Source: Thiobacillus thioparus DSM 505 (GTDB taxonomy: Bacteria > Pseudomonadota > Gammaproteobacteria > Burkholderiales > Thiobacillaceae). From it: a stretch of DNA of 35,958 bases. The position numbers and the translations under genes were made by a program. How positions within the stretch are numbered: the stretch's first letter is position 1; each line of letters begins with the position of its first letter. Shown here one piece after another: positions 26,323 through 34,620 of the stretch. Location of the stretch: contig NZ_KB891327.1 in NCBI RefSeq assembly GCF_000373385.1, forward strand, positions 832-36,789, written 5' to 3'. The notes beneath the pieces are model-generated. The model did no database searches. It had not been told where the DNA came from and saw only the letters and a program-made list of their open reading frames with translations.

Positions 26323-26332
26323 GTTATATAAC
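26323..26332. promoter_or_regulatory. Perfect palindrome GTTATATAAC between selD and the EgtB/SenA gene
   Basis: The 10-bp palindrome touches the ATG of the plus-strand gene at 26333. It could be an operator or part of a -10 element of the minus-strand selD promoter. It shares the GTTATAT half-site with the palindrome between moaA and mobB. Confidence 0.4.
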
Positions 26333-27490
26333 ATGAACCGAACCCGACCCGTCAGCGGCTATTCTGCCGCGCAACTCATCGACCGCTTGACGCAGGCGCG
26401 CAAGCGGCTGCGCCAGTTCATCGACGTACTGCCTGCAGACGGCTGGCTGGGGCCGCGTGCCGGCCATCTGAATCCGCCGCTCTGGGAATACGGGCATATC
26501 GTCTGGTTCCAGGAGCGCTGGTGCCTGCGCGAACGACCTGACGGCACGTGTGGATCCAGTCTGCGAAGCGGGACTGACGCCCTCTACGACTCTTCCAGTG
26601 TGCCGCATGACATTCGCTGGGACCTGCCCCTGCTGCAGCCGGCAATGGTCGACGACTACGCGGAAGCGGTTGCCGTTGCCGTGGCCGATCGCCTGCACAG
26701 CGGATTCGACAACGACATCGCCTACTTCGCCGAACTGAGCCTTTATCATGAGTTGATGCACATCGAGGCGTGGTGGATGGCATTCCAGGACCTGGGCTAT
26801 GCGCCACCCGAACGGCTGGAAGTCGCCGACGCTCCGTCGGCGCAGCATCTGGCATTCCCCGACGGCGAGGCGGAACTCGGCAGCGGGCCCGACGCAGGCT
26901 TCATCTTCGATAATGAAAAATGGCAGCATGCGGCGCCGGTACCAGCCTTTGACATCGATGCGCGCCCGGTCTCCGAAGCGGCTTTCGCCGAATTCGTCGA
27001 TGCAGGCGGTTACCGCCACAAGGCAATGTGGTCGGAAGCGGGTTGGGGCTGGCGCACGGCCAGCGAGGCGAGCCATCCTGTGTACTGGAGACGGGACGCG
27101 GGTGGCTGGCAAGTGCGCCGTTTCGACCGCTGGACGCCCTTGCGAGCGGATGCGCCGATGCTGCATGTGAATCGTTACGAAGCCGAGGCCTGGGCGGCTT
27201 GGCAAGGCCGGCGTCTGCCCACGACTGCGCAGTGGCTGCGTGCAACGGCGCGGCAGGAATTCAGCTGGGGTGAGGCGTGGGAGTGGATGCGCGATCCGTT
27301 CGTGCCGTACCCAGGCTTCGTGCCCGATCCGTATCGCGACTATTCGCAACCCTGGTTCAACACGCATGGGGAATTGCGCGGCGGCGGGCCGGTGACCGAT
27401 AGGTCGCTGAAATACCCCGGTTTCCGCAATTTCTATCTGCCGGACCGGCGCGATCCCTTCGCCGGTTTTCGTACCGTGAGCGCGGATTGA
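26333..27490 (+). CDS. EgtB/SenA-type nonheme iron enzyme (candidate selenoneine or ergothioneine synthase)
   Basis: The protein is 385 aa with an ATG at 26333. The N-terminal DinB-like half has the iron ligands His55 (NPPLWEYGHIVWFQE) and the HxxxHxE motif His139-His143-Glu145 (LYHELMHIEA). The C-terminal half is the formylglycine-enzyme/sulfatase-modifying fold, with GRRLPTTAQWLRATA, WEWMRDPFVPYPGF, YRDYSQPWFNTH and the ending FRNFYLPDRRDPFAGFRT. Enzymes of this type join hercynine to cysteine, gamma-glutamylcysteine or a selenosugar with oxygen. SenA in selenoneine clusters belongs to the same group and is found with a SelD homologue, as here. No hercynine synthase (egtD) or selenosugar synthase (senB) gene is in the window, so the substrate remains open. 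It converges on moaA with 7 bp between. Confidence 0.85.
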   Translation: MNRTRPVSGYSAAQLIDRLTQARKRLRQFIDVLPADGWLGPRAGHLNPPLWEYGHIVWFQERWCLRERPDGTCGSSLRSGTDALYDSSSVPHDIRWDLPLLQPAMVDDYAEAVAVAVADRLHSGFDNDIAYFAELSLYHELMHIEAWWMAFQDLGYAPPERLEVADAPSAQHLAFPDGEAELGSGPDAGFIFDNEKWQHAAPVPAFDIDARPVSEAAFAEFVDAGGYRHKAMWSEAGWGWRTASEASHPVYWRRDAGGWQVRRFDRWTPLRADAPMLHVNRYEAEAWAAWQGRRLPTTAQWLRATARQEFSWGEAWEWMRDPFVPYPGFVPDPYRDYSQPWFNTHGELRGGGPVTDRSLKYPGFRNFYLPDRRDPFAGFRTVSAD

Positions 27491-27497
27491 GGCGACT

Positions 27498-28499
27498 TCA
27501 GCCGCCGGTCATCGACATGAAGCGCAGGATCTTGTGGGGCGCTTCGCGGAATTCGTGACGTTCCGGCTTGAGATCGATCGCGTGCAGGATGGCGGCTTCC
27601 AGCTCGGCGTCGCTGCAAGCTTCGCGCAGCAGCGGGCGGAATTCGAATTTCTCTTCCTGTCCCAGGCACATGTAGGCAGTGCCGTCGACGGCGATGCGGA
27701 TGCGGTTGCAGGTTTCGCAGAAATGCTGCGAGATCGGCGTGATGAAGCCGACATTGAAGTGGCCGTCCGGCGTGCCAAGATAGCGCGCAGGACCCCCACC
27801 GGACAGGGCGGTCTCGACCAGGCCGAACTGTGTACGCAGGCGCTCCTTTACCGGCTGCAGGTCGAGGTATTCGGCGTTGCGTCCGGTGTCGCCCATCGGC
27901 ATTGCCTCGATCAGCCGCAGAACGAACCCGCGTTCCATGCAGAAGGCGACCATCTCGTCGATCTCGTCGTCGTTGGTCCCGCGCAGTGCCACCATGTTGA
28001 GTTTGATCGGCGCGAAGCCGGCATCCTGTGCCGCGGCGAGCCCGGTCATGACCCTGGCGAGCACGTCGCGGCCGTTGATGCGTTCCACTCGCGCCTGCTG
28101 TAGCGAGTCGAGGCTGACGTTGAGCCGTGTCACGCCGGCAGCCTTCAAGGCCTCGGCGTGCTTGTCGAGCTGGGTGGCGTTGGTGGACAAGGATAAATCT
28201 TCGATGCCGGGCAGGGTAGCGATACGTCCGGCGAGTCCGGCGATGTTGCGCCGCAGCAGCGGCTCGCCGCCGGTCAGGCGGATGCGGCGCACGCCCAAGC
28301 GCGCAAACGCGCCGATCAGGCGTTCGATCTCGTCGAAATTGAGCCAGTGTTCCGGCTCCTCGAAGCCCTTGAAGCCTTCCGGCATGCAATAGCTGCAGCG
28401 CAGGTCGCAACGGTCCGTCACCGACAGCCGTACGTAGTCGATGCGGCGGCCGAACTGATCGATGAGGCCCGGCTGGTCGGTTGAAACAACGGTATTCAT
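27498..28499 (-). CDS. moaA: GTP 3',8-cyclase MoaA
   Basis: MoaA is a radical-SAM enzyme performing the first step of molybdenum cofactor synthesis. It is 333 aa, the normal length. The N-terminal cluster motif is CDLRCSYC (Cys31, 35, 38), followed by RLTGGEPLLRR, LSLSTNAT and RLNVSLDSL. The second 4Fe-4S cluster uses HFCETCNRIR and a later Cys (AYMCLGQ). The C-terminus ends in Gly-Gly, which is required for activity in MoaA. It is divergent from mobB; the 76-bp gap holds a ModE-like palindrome. moaC is not in the window. Confidence 0.97.
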   Translation of the reverse strand: MNTVVSTDQPGLIDQFGRRIDYVRLSVTDRCDLRCSYCMPEGFKGFEEPEHWLNFDEIERLIGAFARLGVRRIRLTGGEPLLRRNIAGLAGRIATLPGIEDLSLSTNATQLDKHAEALKAAGVTRLNVSLDSLQQARVERINGRDVLARVMTGLAAAQDAGFAPIKLNMVALRGTNDDEIDEMVAFCMERGFVLRLIEAMPMGDTGRNAEYLDLQPVKERLRTQFGLVETALSGGGPARYLGTPDGHFNVGFITPISQHFCETCNRIRIAVDGTAYMCLGQEEKFEFRPLLREACSDAELEAAILHAIDLKPERHEFREAPHKILRFMSMTGG

Positions 28500-28521
28500 G
28501 AGGATAGGCTGGCAGGAATGG

Positions 28522-28543
28522 GTTATATATGGAAAAATATAAC
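28522..28543. promoter_or_regulatory. ModE-like palindrome in the moaA-mobB divergent promoter region
   Basis: GTTATAT (28522-28528) and ATATAAC (28537-28543) are perfect inverted arms 8 bp apart; extending to 9 bases per arm adds one mismatch. ModE, the molybdate-responsive regulator, binds CGTTATATA-type palindromes, and both flanking genes make molybdenum cofactor. The arms overlap likely -10 sequences in both directions. No modE gene is seen here. Confidence 0.5.
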
Positions 28544-28575
28544 ATCAAATATAGCCTGACACGGCCCGACTGACA

Positions 28576-29076
28576 ATGAAGGTATTTGGCATCGCAGGAT
28601 ACAGCGGCAGCGGCAAGACCACGCTCATCGAACGGGTACTGCCGCAGCTGGCTGTGCGCGGACTGGACGTGGCGGTGATCAAGCACACCCACCACGATTT
28701 CGACATCGACCGTCCCGGCAAGGACAGCTGGCGCGTACGCGAGGCCGGTGCGACGGCAGTGCTGCTGGCGTCCGACCACCGCACGGCGGTACTGGCGGAT
28801 CACCGCAATGTGCCCCCCCGGCTCAGCGATCTGCTGGCGAGGCTGCCGCCATGCGACCTGGTGCTGGTCGAGGGATACAAGCGCGAAGCAATCCCCAAGC
28901 TGGAAGTCCATCGCGCCGAGATCGCCAAGCCCTGGCTGTTTCCCGACGACCCGAATATCCTGGCCGTGGCGTCGGACGTTGCGCCGCCCGACGGATTTCC
29001 CCGCATCGACATCGATGCCGTTCAATCCCTTACTGACTTCATCTTGAACCATGCTCAAAGCCAACCAACTGCTTGA
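28576..29076 (+). CDS. mobB: Molybdopterin-guanine dinucleotide biosynthesis adaptor MobB
   Basis: MobB is a GTP-binding partner of MobA in the last step of MGD cofactor assembly. It is 166 aa. The P-loop is GYSGSGKTT (residues 8-16), followed by VAVIKHTHHDFDIDRPGKDSWR and the switch-like DLVLVEGYKREAIPKLEVHR. The gene starts 76 bp from the divergent moaA and overlaps moeA by 26 bp, so it is translationally coupled to it. mobA itself is not in the window. Confidence 0.95.
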   Translation: MKVFGIAGYSGSGKTTLIERVLPQLAVRGLDVAVIKHTHHDFDIDRPGKDSWRVREAGATAVLLASDHRTAVLADHRNVPPRLSDLLARLPPCDLVLVEGYKREAIPKLEVHRAEIAKPWLFPDDPNILAVASDVAPPDGFPRIDIDAVQSLTDFILNHAQSQPTA

Positions 29077-30244
29077 TGCCCTGCTTGAACGCGCCCGCAG
29101 GGCAAGCGAAACCGAAACCGTTGTAGTGACCGCCGCGCTCGGTCGCGTGCTGGCCATACCGCAGACTTCCGCCATCACCGTGCCGCCGCTCGACAACAGC
29201 GCGATGGACGGCTATGCCGTGCGCGTTGCCGACGTGGCGGTGGCCGGTGCCCGACTGCCGGTTTCGCAGCGCATTCTTGCTGGTGCGGTGGGCGAGTCCC
29301 TGCAGCCGGGTACCGCTGCGCGCATCTTTACCGGTGCGCCGATCCCGCCAGGTGCCGATGCCGTGCTGATGCAGGAATACTGCTACGCCGAAGGAGACGA
29401 TGTCGTGATCAACGCGTTGCCTCGGCGGGGCGAGAATATTCGCCGTGCCGGCGAGGACATCGAAACCGGCGCGCAGGTGCTCGCCGCCGGTACCCGTATC
29501 GGCGCAGCCGAGATGGGACTCGCAGCGTCGGTCGGACTGGCCGGGTTGCCGGTGTTCCGGCGGCTGAAGGTCGCGTGCTTCTTCACCGGCGACGAACTGG
29601 TGACGCCGGGCACGCCCTTGGAGCCGGGCCAGATCTACAACTCCAACCGCTATACCCTGACTGGGCTGGTGAACGGCCTCGGCTGCGAACTGATCGATCT
29701 CGGCATCGTGCCCGACTCGCTGGAAGCGACCGAGGCCGCGCTGGCAGGTGCCGCCAGTGTGGCCGACGTCGTCATCACCAGTGGCGGTGTGTCGGTGGGC
29801 GAGGCCGACTACGTGAAGGCCGCAGTCGAAAAACTGGGACGCGTCGAGATGTGGAAAGTCGCAATGAAACCCGGCAAGCCGCTTGTCTACGGACGCGTGG
29901 ATGAGGCCGACTTCATCGGCCTGCCGGGTAATCCGGTGTCGGCCTTCGTCACTTTCTGCCTGTTCGTGCGGCCGTTCCTCCTGAAGCGCATGGGGGTTCG
30001 CGATGTGCTGTATCGGGCATTTCCGGTCAAGGCGGATTTTGCCTGGGCCAAGCCCGGCGTGCGGCGCGAATTCCTGCGCGCCCGCATGCAGGAAAACGGT
30101 CGCGCAGGAATCTATCCCAACCAAAGTTCGGGCGTGCTGACCTCGTGCGCGTGGGCCGATGGGCTTGTCGATATCGAGATCGGCCAGACCGTGCAACCGG
30201 GCGACTGGGTGCGCTTCATTCCCCTTGCGGAACTGCTGGCATGA
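29051..30244 (+). CDS. moeA: Molybdopterin molybdenumtransferase MoeA
   Basis: MoeA inserts molybdate into adenylylated molybdopterin. It is 397 aa, close to the usual length. Motifs include PPLDNSAMDGYAV, RIFTGAPIPPGADAV, the catalytic-domain FTGDELVTPG and YNSNRYTL, SGGVSVGEADYVK, VAMKPGKPLVYG and LPGNPVSAFVTF. The C-terminal domain IV ends with DIEIGQTVQPGDWVRFIPL. Its start lies inside mobB and its stop overlaps the moaD start (ATGA). Confidence 0.97.
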   Translation: MLKANQLLDALLERARRASETETVVVTAALGRVLAIPQTSAITVPPLDNSAMDGYAVRVADVAVAGARLPVSQRILAGAVGESLQPGTAARIFTGAPIPPGADAVLMQEYCYAEGDDVVINALPRRGENIRRAGEDIETGAQVLAAGTRIGAAEMGLAASVGLAGLPVFRRLKVACFFTGDELVTPGTPLEPGQIYNSNRYTLTGLVNGLGCELIDLGIVPDSLEATEAALAGAASVADVVITSGGVSVGEADYVKAAVEKLGRVEMWKVAMKPGKPLVYGRVDEADFIGLPGNPVSAFVTFCLFVRPFLLKRMGVRDVLYRAFPVKADFAWAKPGVRREFLRARMQENGRAGIYPNQSSGVLTSCAWADGLVDIEIGQTVQPGDWVRFIPLAELLA

Positions 30245-30492
30245 AACTGCGCGTGCTCTATTTCGCTCGTCTGCGTGAGCGCCTCGGATGCGCCGAGGAA
30301 ACCCTGGATTGCGCTGGCAGCACCGTCGCCGATCTGGTTGCCCAGTTGCAGGCCCGCGGGGGCGTGTGGGCGGAAGAACTGGCGACGGGCCGGGCATACC
30401 GGGTGGCGGTCAATCAGGACATCGTCGCGCTCGATGCGGCTTTGACCGAGAACGCCGCAGTCGCGATTTTCCCGCCGGTCACCGGAGGCTGA
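30241..30492 (+). CDS. moaD: Molybdopterin synthase small (sulfur-carrier) subunit MoaD
   Basis: MoaD is a ubiquitin-like sulfur carrier that delivers thiocarboxylate sulfur to precursor Z. The ATG at 30241 overlaps the moeA stop and gives 83 aa. The start MKLRVLYFARLRERLG is typical, and the protein ends in the essential Gly-Gly (FPPVTGG). moaE, its partner, follows 4 bp later. Confidence 0.96.
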   Translation: MKLRVLYFARLRERLGCAEETLDCAGSTVADLVAQLQARGGVWAEELATGRAYRVAVNQDIVALDAALTENAAVAIFPPVTGG

Positions 30493-30496
30493 GACG

Positions 30497-30952
30497 ATGA
30501 AAATATTGGTGCAGAGCGAAGCCTTCGAGTTGGGTGCGGAAGTCGACGCCTTGCGACGTGGCCGCACAGACATCGGCGCCATCGCCAGCTTCGTCGGCCT
30601 GGCCCGTGACATGAACGATGGCAGCGATGTCGCTGCGATGACGCTGGAACACTATCCGGGCATGACCGAGAAGGCGCTGGCCGCGCTGGTCGAGGAAGCG
30701 CAATCGCGCTGGACCCTGCTCGACGTCACGCTGATCCATCGGGTCGGCCGGTTGCTGCCGGGCGATCCGATCGTGCTGGTTGCCGTGGCGGGCAGCCATC
30801 GCGGCGAAGCCTTCGCTGCCTGTGAATTCATCATGGATTATCTGAAAACCCGTGCGCCGTTCTGGAAAAAGGAAGTGACTCCGGAGGGTGAACGCTGGGT
30901 AGAGGCGCGCGCCAGCGACGATGTTGCGGCCACGCGCTGGGGGAAAACCTGA
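30497..30952 (+). CDS. moaE: Molybdopterin synthase catalytic subunit MoaE
   Basis: MoaE forms the molybdopterin synthase heterotetramer with MoaD. It is 151 aa. Landmarks are GAIASFVGLARDMNDGSDV, MTLEHYPGMTEKAL, the basic RVGRLLPGDPIVLVAV, SHRGEAFAACEFIMDYLK and the active-site Lys region KTRAPFWKKE. It is the last gene of mobB-moeA-moaD-moaE. Confidence 0.97.
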   Translation: MKILVQSEAFELGAEVDALRRGRTDIGAIASFVGLARDMNDGSDVAAMTLEHYPGMTEKALAALVEEAQSRWTLLDVTLIHRVGRLLPGDPIVLVAVAGSHRGEAFAACEFIMDYLKTRAPFWKKEVTPEGERWVEARASDDVAATRWGKT

Positions 30953-31045
30953 TTTTATGCACCATCCGTCATCGCGGAAACCTAGTAGGATTCCCTCTAC
31001 TGGTTGACCGACAGGGCTCCCGTCCTGATTGACCGTTTTTTGTCG

Positions 31046-31060
31046 TCGAAACAGTTTCGA
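31046..31060. promoter_or_regulatory. Palindrome TCGAAACAGTTTCGA upstream of the cytochrome b561 gene
   Basis: This is a perfect 7-1-7 palindrome ending 13 bp before the ATG, next to the GGAG ribosome site. It could be a repressor operator or a hairpin that hides the ribosome site. Confidence 0.4.
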
Positions 31061-31073
31061 AGATGGAGATTGC

Positions 31074-31613
31074 ATGACTTCCGCAATGCGTTATTCGCCC
31101 CCCGCCGTCGTGCTGCACTGGCTGGTTGCCGTGCTGATTTTCGTGGCATTTCCACTCGGTCTGTATATGGCCGACCTGCCGCTGTCGCCGGAGAAACTCA
31201 AGCTCTTCAGCTATCACAAGTGGGTCGGCGTTACCGTGTTCATGCTGGCGGGGCTGCGGGTGGTGTGGCGGCTGACGCATACGCCACCCCCGCTGCCTGC
31301 CAGCGTGGCCGGTTGGCAGCGCCGCGCGAGCGCCGTCGTGCATGGCCTGCTGTATTTGCTGATTCTGGTGATCCCGATTTCGGGTTGGCTGATGAGTTCT
31401 GCCAAGGGCGTTCAGACCGTGTGGTTCGGCGTATTGCCGTTGCCTGACCTGATCGGCAAGGACAAGGCCCTGGGTCACCTGCTCGAGGAAGTACACGAAA
31501 CGCTGAATTACACCCTGCTTGCCTTGGTCGTCCTGCATGTGGCCGGCGCCCTGCAGCATCACTTCGTCGAACGCCAGCCGTTTTTGCAGCGCATGGGCTG
31601 GAGCAAGACTTAA
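31074..31613 (+). CDS. Cytochrome b561 (YceJ/CybB family)
   Basis: This is a di-heme inner-membrane electron carrier. The ATG at 31074 (MTSAMRYSPPAVVLHW) with GGAG just upstream gives 179 aa with four membrane segments. Candidate heme ligands are His in VVLHW, FSYHKWVG, AVVHGLLY, EEVHETLNY and VVLHVAG. YceJ is typically encoded beside YceI, and a YceI protein follows here after a 365-bp gap. Electron transfer from or to quinone at the periplasmic side is the family role; the physiological partner is not known. Confidence 0.93.
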   Translation: MTSAMRYSPPAVVLHWLVAVLIFVAFPLGLYMADLPLSPEKLKLFSYHKWVGVTVFMLAGLRVVWRLTHTPPPLPASVAGWQRRASAVVHGLLYLLILVIPISGWLMSSAKGVQTVWFGVLPLPDLIGKDKALGHLLEEVHETLNYTLLALVVLHVAGALQHHFVERQPFLQRMGWSKT

Positions 31614-31978
31614 GCGACAAACCTGCAGCTTTTCCTCTTGATGCGCCAGGCCTGCTACCCCCGGCAGGCCGTCGATTCCCAATTTTCATCTTGCCCCGGG
31701 CCTGCGCGTTCCCGTGCGGGGTTCTGTGTTGTCCCCAGTTCGACGCTGTTTGTGGGGTTTCCGTCATGTGGCGGCCATCCACGGCTAGCCTGCATGTGCC
31801 ATAAAGTTTCAACATATTGATTTAATTGGCTTTAATTTGGCCGACTTCTGCGCCCGGCAGCGGGCACACGCGTTGCAGCACCTGCGGGGCTCCCTGATGA
31901 AACGACGACCGGGAGCGGTCGGGCGGCACGGCCGCCAGGCAAATGGATCCCGGTGTTCACCTTTCGCAGGAGCATCTG
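31614..31978. other. Intergenic region between cytochrome b561 and YceI genes
   Basis: No gene is seen in these 365 bp. A perfect 7-bp hairpin (GGCCTGC/GCAGGCC, 31649-31670) follows the b561 gene but has no T-run. An AT-rich stretch around 31800-31845 (TTGATTTAATTGG) is a plausible place for the YceI promoter, though no clear -35/-10 pair was fixed. Confidence 0.5.
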
Positions 31979-32581
31979 ATGAAACGTTTTGTCTTGTTGA
32001 CCGCGCTTGTTGCCAGTGCAGCTTCAGCCTTGGCCGCGCCCGAAATCTATGTGATCGACAGCAGCCGCACGTCCTCGCAGTTCAGTTATCGCTATCTGGG
32101 ACTCTCGAGCCAGACCAATCGGTTCGAAAAGATCAGCGGAACGGTGGTGTTCGATCGCGACAGCCAGTCAGGATCGGCCGAGGTGACCATCGACGCCGCT
32201 TCGGTCAGCACCGGCCAGGCTTTGCTGGATATGCAAATGAAAGCGGCGGATTTCTTCGATACTGCCAACTATCCGGTCATTACCTTCAAGTCTGGCAAGA
32301 TGAGCCTGAACGGCGAATCGTCGAGCCTGTCGGGCGATCTTACGATCAAGGGGGTGACCCGGCCGGTGACGCTTGCCGTGACGCATTTTCAGTGCATGCA
32401 AGAGACCGAGTCCCGGGCAGAGACCTGCGGCGCCAATGCGACCGTCACGCTCAGGCGCTCGGACTTCAACATGGGCAAGTACGCCTTTCTTGCCGGCAAC
32501 GACATCACGCTGAACCTGGCCTTCAAGGCAGTCAAGGCGCAATCGTATCTGCAGTTGGCGAGCCGCGACCCCGCCAAGTAA
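31979..32581 (+). CDS. YceI-family periplasmic protein
   Basis: YceI proteins are small lipocalin-like barrels in the periplasm that bind polyisoprenoid lipids. The ATG at 31979 has AGGAG 8 bases upstream and gives 200 aa. A signal peptide (MKRFVLLTALVASAASALAA) is followed by YVIDSSRTSSQFSYRYLGL, FEKISGTVVFD and the hallmark MKAADFFDTANYPVITFKS. LTIKGVTRPVTLAV and RSDFNMGKYAFLAGNDITL complete it. Two cysteines (FQCMQ, ETCGA) may form a disulfide. It pairs with the upstream cytochrome b561 as in E. coli yceJ-yceI. Confidence 0.96.
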   Translation: MKRFVLLTALVASAASALAAPEIYVIDSSRTSSQFSYRYLGLSSQTNRFEKISGTVVFDRDSQSGSAEVTIDAASVSTGQALLDMQMKAADFFDTANYPVITFKSGKMSLNGESSSLSGDLTIKGVTRPVTLAVTHFQCMQETESRAETCGANATVTLRRSDFNMGKYAFLAGNDITLNLAFKAVKAQSYLQLASRDPAK

Positions 32582-32615
32582 GTAAAATGGTGTTTTGCTG
32601 TCCGGAACGCCGCCC

Positions 32616-34559
32616 GTGGAACCCCATCAACTCGAACTGCTCGCACCTGCGCGCGATGCCGACATCGGCATCGAAGCCGTCAACCACGGCGCCGATGCGG
32701 TGTACATCGGCGGCCCGTCGTTCGGCGCGCGCGCGGCGGCATCCAACGAGATAGCCGACATTGCGCGGTTGGCGGCGCATGCCCACCGCTTCAATGCGCG
32801 CGTGTTCGTCACCCTCAACACCATCCTGCGCGACGACGAGTTGGAGCCGGCGCGTCAGCAGGTCTGGCAGCTCTACGATGCCGGGGTCGATGCACTCATC
32901 ATCCAGGACATGGGCCTGCTGGAACTCGACCTGCCGCCGATCCAGCTGCACGCCAGCACCCAGACCGACATCCGCACGCCGGACAAGGCGCGCTTCCTGC
33001 AGGACGTGGGATTGAGCCAGATCGTGCTGGCGCGTGAACTCGATCTGGAACAGATCGCTTCAATCCATACCGCCTTGCGGCCCGACACCACGCTGGAGTT
33101 CTTCGTCCATGGCGCGTTGTGCGTCGCCTACAGCGGCCAGTGCTACATCAGCCACGCCCACACCGGACGCAGCGCCAACCGCGGCGACTGCTCGCAGGCC
33201 TGCCGCCTGCCGTACCAGGTCACCGACATGGAAGGGCGCATCGTCGCGCACGACAAGCACGTGCTGTCGATGAAGGACAACAACCAGAGCGGCAACCTCG
33301 AAGCGCTGATCGACGCCGGCATCCGCAGCTTCAAGATCGAGGGCCGCTACAAGGACATGGGCTACGTGAAGAACATCACCGCCCATTACCGCACGCTGCT
33401 CGACGACATCATCGAACGCCGCCCGGAATTCGCACGTGCGTCCTCAGGCCGCACCACATTCAGCTTCACGCCCGACCCCAACCAGAACTTCAACCGCGAG
33501 TTCACCGATTATTTCGTCGGCGGCCGCAAGGATGATATCGGTGCATTCGACACGCCGAAGAATCCCGGTCTGCCGGTCGGCCATGTACGCAAGGTTGGCG
33601 ACAAATGGGTGGAACTGGAGACCGATCTACCCGATACCGTGCTCAACAACGGCGACGGCCTCTGCTACTACACGCTGCAGAAAGACCTGGCCGGGCTTGC
33701 GATCAACCGTGCCGAGAAGTTGGGCGAGGGTGTGTGGCGGGTGTTTCCGAAAGATCCGATGGCGAGCTTCAAGGATTTGCGCGCCGGCACGCCGGTCAAC
33801 CGCAATCGCGACATGAACTGGACGCGCATGCTGGACAAGGCGTCCAGCGACCGTCGTATCGGCGTGTGGATGCGCCTGGGCGAAACCGAAGACGGGTTCT
33901 CGCTCACCCTGACCGACGAAGATGGCCACAGTTCCACAGTGGTGGCTGCGCATCCCAGGGAAGCGGCCAACGACACCGCCAAGGCCGAGGCCACGTTGTG
34001 CGCGCACCTCGGAAAGCTCGGTACTACGCCCTTTGCCGCCATGGGGTTTGCGCTTGAATTGACGCAGTCCTGGTTCATTCCGGCTTCTTTCGTCAATGCC
34101 CTGCGTCGCGATGCAGTCGCCGCACTGGAAGCGGCGCGTGCGGCGGCCTATGCGCGCCCGCCTCGCATGCAGCCGGTCGAGCCGCTCGTGGCCTATCCCG
34201 AGGACACGCTCACTTATCTGGCCAACGTCTACAACCACAAGGCACGCGATTTCTACGCGAAGCGCGGTGTACACGTCATTGCCGCGGCCTACGAAAGCCA
34301 CGAGGAGACCGGCGACGTCTCGTTGATGATCACCAAGCACTGCGTGCGTTATTCACTCTCGCTCTGTCCCAAGCAGGCCAAGGGTGTCACCGGCGTGCAG
34401 GGTACGGTACGCGCCGCACCCCTGACGCTGATCAACGGCAGCGAGAAGCTCACGCTGCGCTTCGATTGCAAGCCGTGCGAAATGCATGTGGTGGGGAAGC
34501 TGAAGCCGGCGGTTGCGAAGAACAGTGCGCCGTTGACGTTCTACAGGACGCGTCCCTGA
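32616..34559 (+). CDS. rlhA: U32-family 23S rRNA C2501 hydroxylase-like protein (RlhA/YdcP type)
   Basis: The family member RlhA (YdcP) makes 5-hydroxycytidine in 23S rRNA. The 647-aa length and the extra C-terminal region fit RlhA better than the shorter tRNA enzyme TrhP (YegQ). I choose GTG 32616 (MEPHQLELLAPARDADIG) because the family starts just before LELLAPA; TTG at 32595 would add 7 residues. The U32 signature contains four cysteines likely to bind a cluster: Cys169, Cys176 (FVHGALCVAYSGQC), Cys192 and Cys196 (GDCSQAC). KIEGRYKDMGYV follows. Further cysteines (KHCVRYSLSLC, FDCKPCEMH) are near the C-terminus. The substrate assignment is by family only. Confidence 0.88.
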   Translation: MEPHQLELLAPARDADIGIEAVNHGADAVYIGGPSFGARAAASNEIADIARLAAHAHRFNARVFVTLNTILRDDELEPARQQVWQLYDAGVDALIIQDMGLLELDLPPIQLHASTQTDIRTPDKARFLQDVGLSQIVLARELDLEQIASIHTALRPDTTLEFFVHGALCVAYSGQCYISHAHTGRSANRGDCSQACRLPYQVTDMEGRIVAHDKHVLSMKDNNQSGNLEALIDAGIRSFKIEGRYKDMGYVKNITAHYRTLLDDIIERRPEFARASSGRTTFSFTPDPNQNFNREFTDYFVGGRKDDIGAFDTPKNPGLPVGHVRKVGDKWVELETDLPDTVLNNGDGLCYYTLQKDLAGLAINRAEKLGEGVWRVFPKDPMASFKDLRAGTPVNRNRDMNWTRMLDKASSDRRIGVWMRLGETEDGFSLTLTDEDGHSSTVVAAHPREAANDTAKAEATLCAHLGKLGTTPFAAMGFALELTQSWFIPASFVNALRRDAVAALEAARAAAYARPPRMQPVEPLVAYPEDTLTYLANVYNHKARDFYAKRGVHVIAAAYESHEETGDVSLMITKHCVRYSLSLCPKQAKGVTGVQGTVRAAPLTLINGSEKLTLRFDCKPCEMHVVGKLKPAVAKNSAPLTFYRTRP

Positions 34560-34583
34560 GCAGTCGGTCGCGTGTACAGCGCA

Positions 34584-34608
34584 GCAGGCGGTTCGCAGAA
34601 CCGGCTGC
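34584..34608. other. Hairpin between convergent rlhA and DUF599 genes
   Basis: GCAG-G-CGGTTC pairs with GAACCG-G-CTGC around a GCA loop, with one internal G-G mismatch. It has no adjoining T-run but sits between two convergent genes and may act as a transcript end or stabiliser. Confidence 0.45.
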
Positions 34609-34620
34609 CTTACCGGATGA

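Noticed and set aside
27433..29196. Minus-strand frame of 587 codons across moaA and mobB
   Set aside because: It is out of frame with moaA and antisense to mobB, and the Arg-rich product has no recognisable domain.
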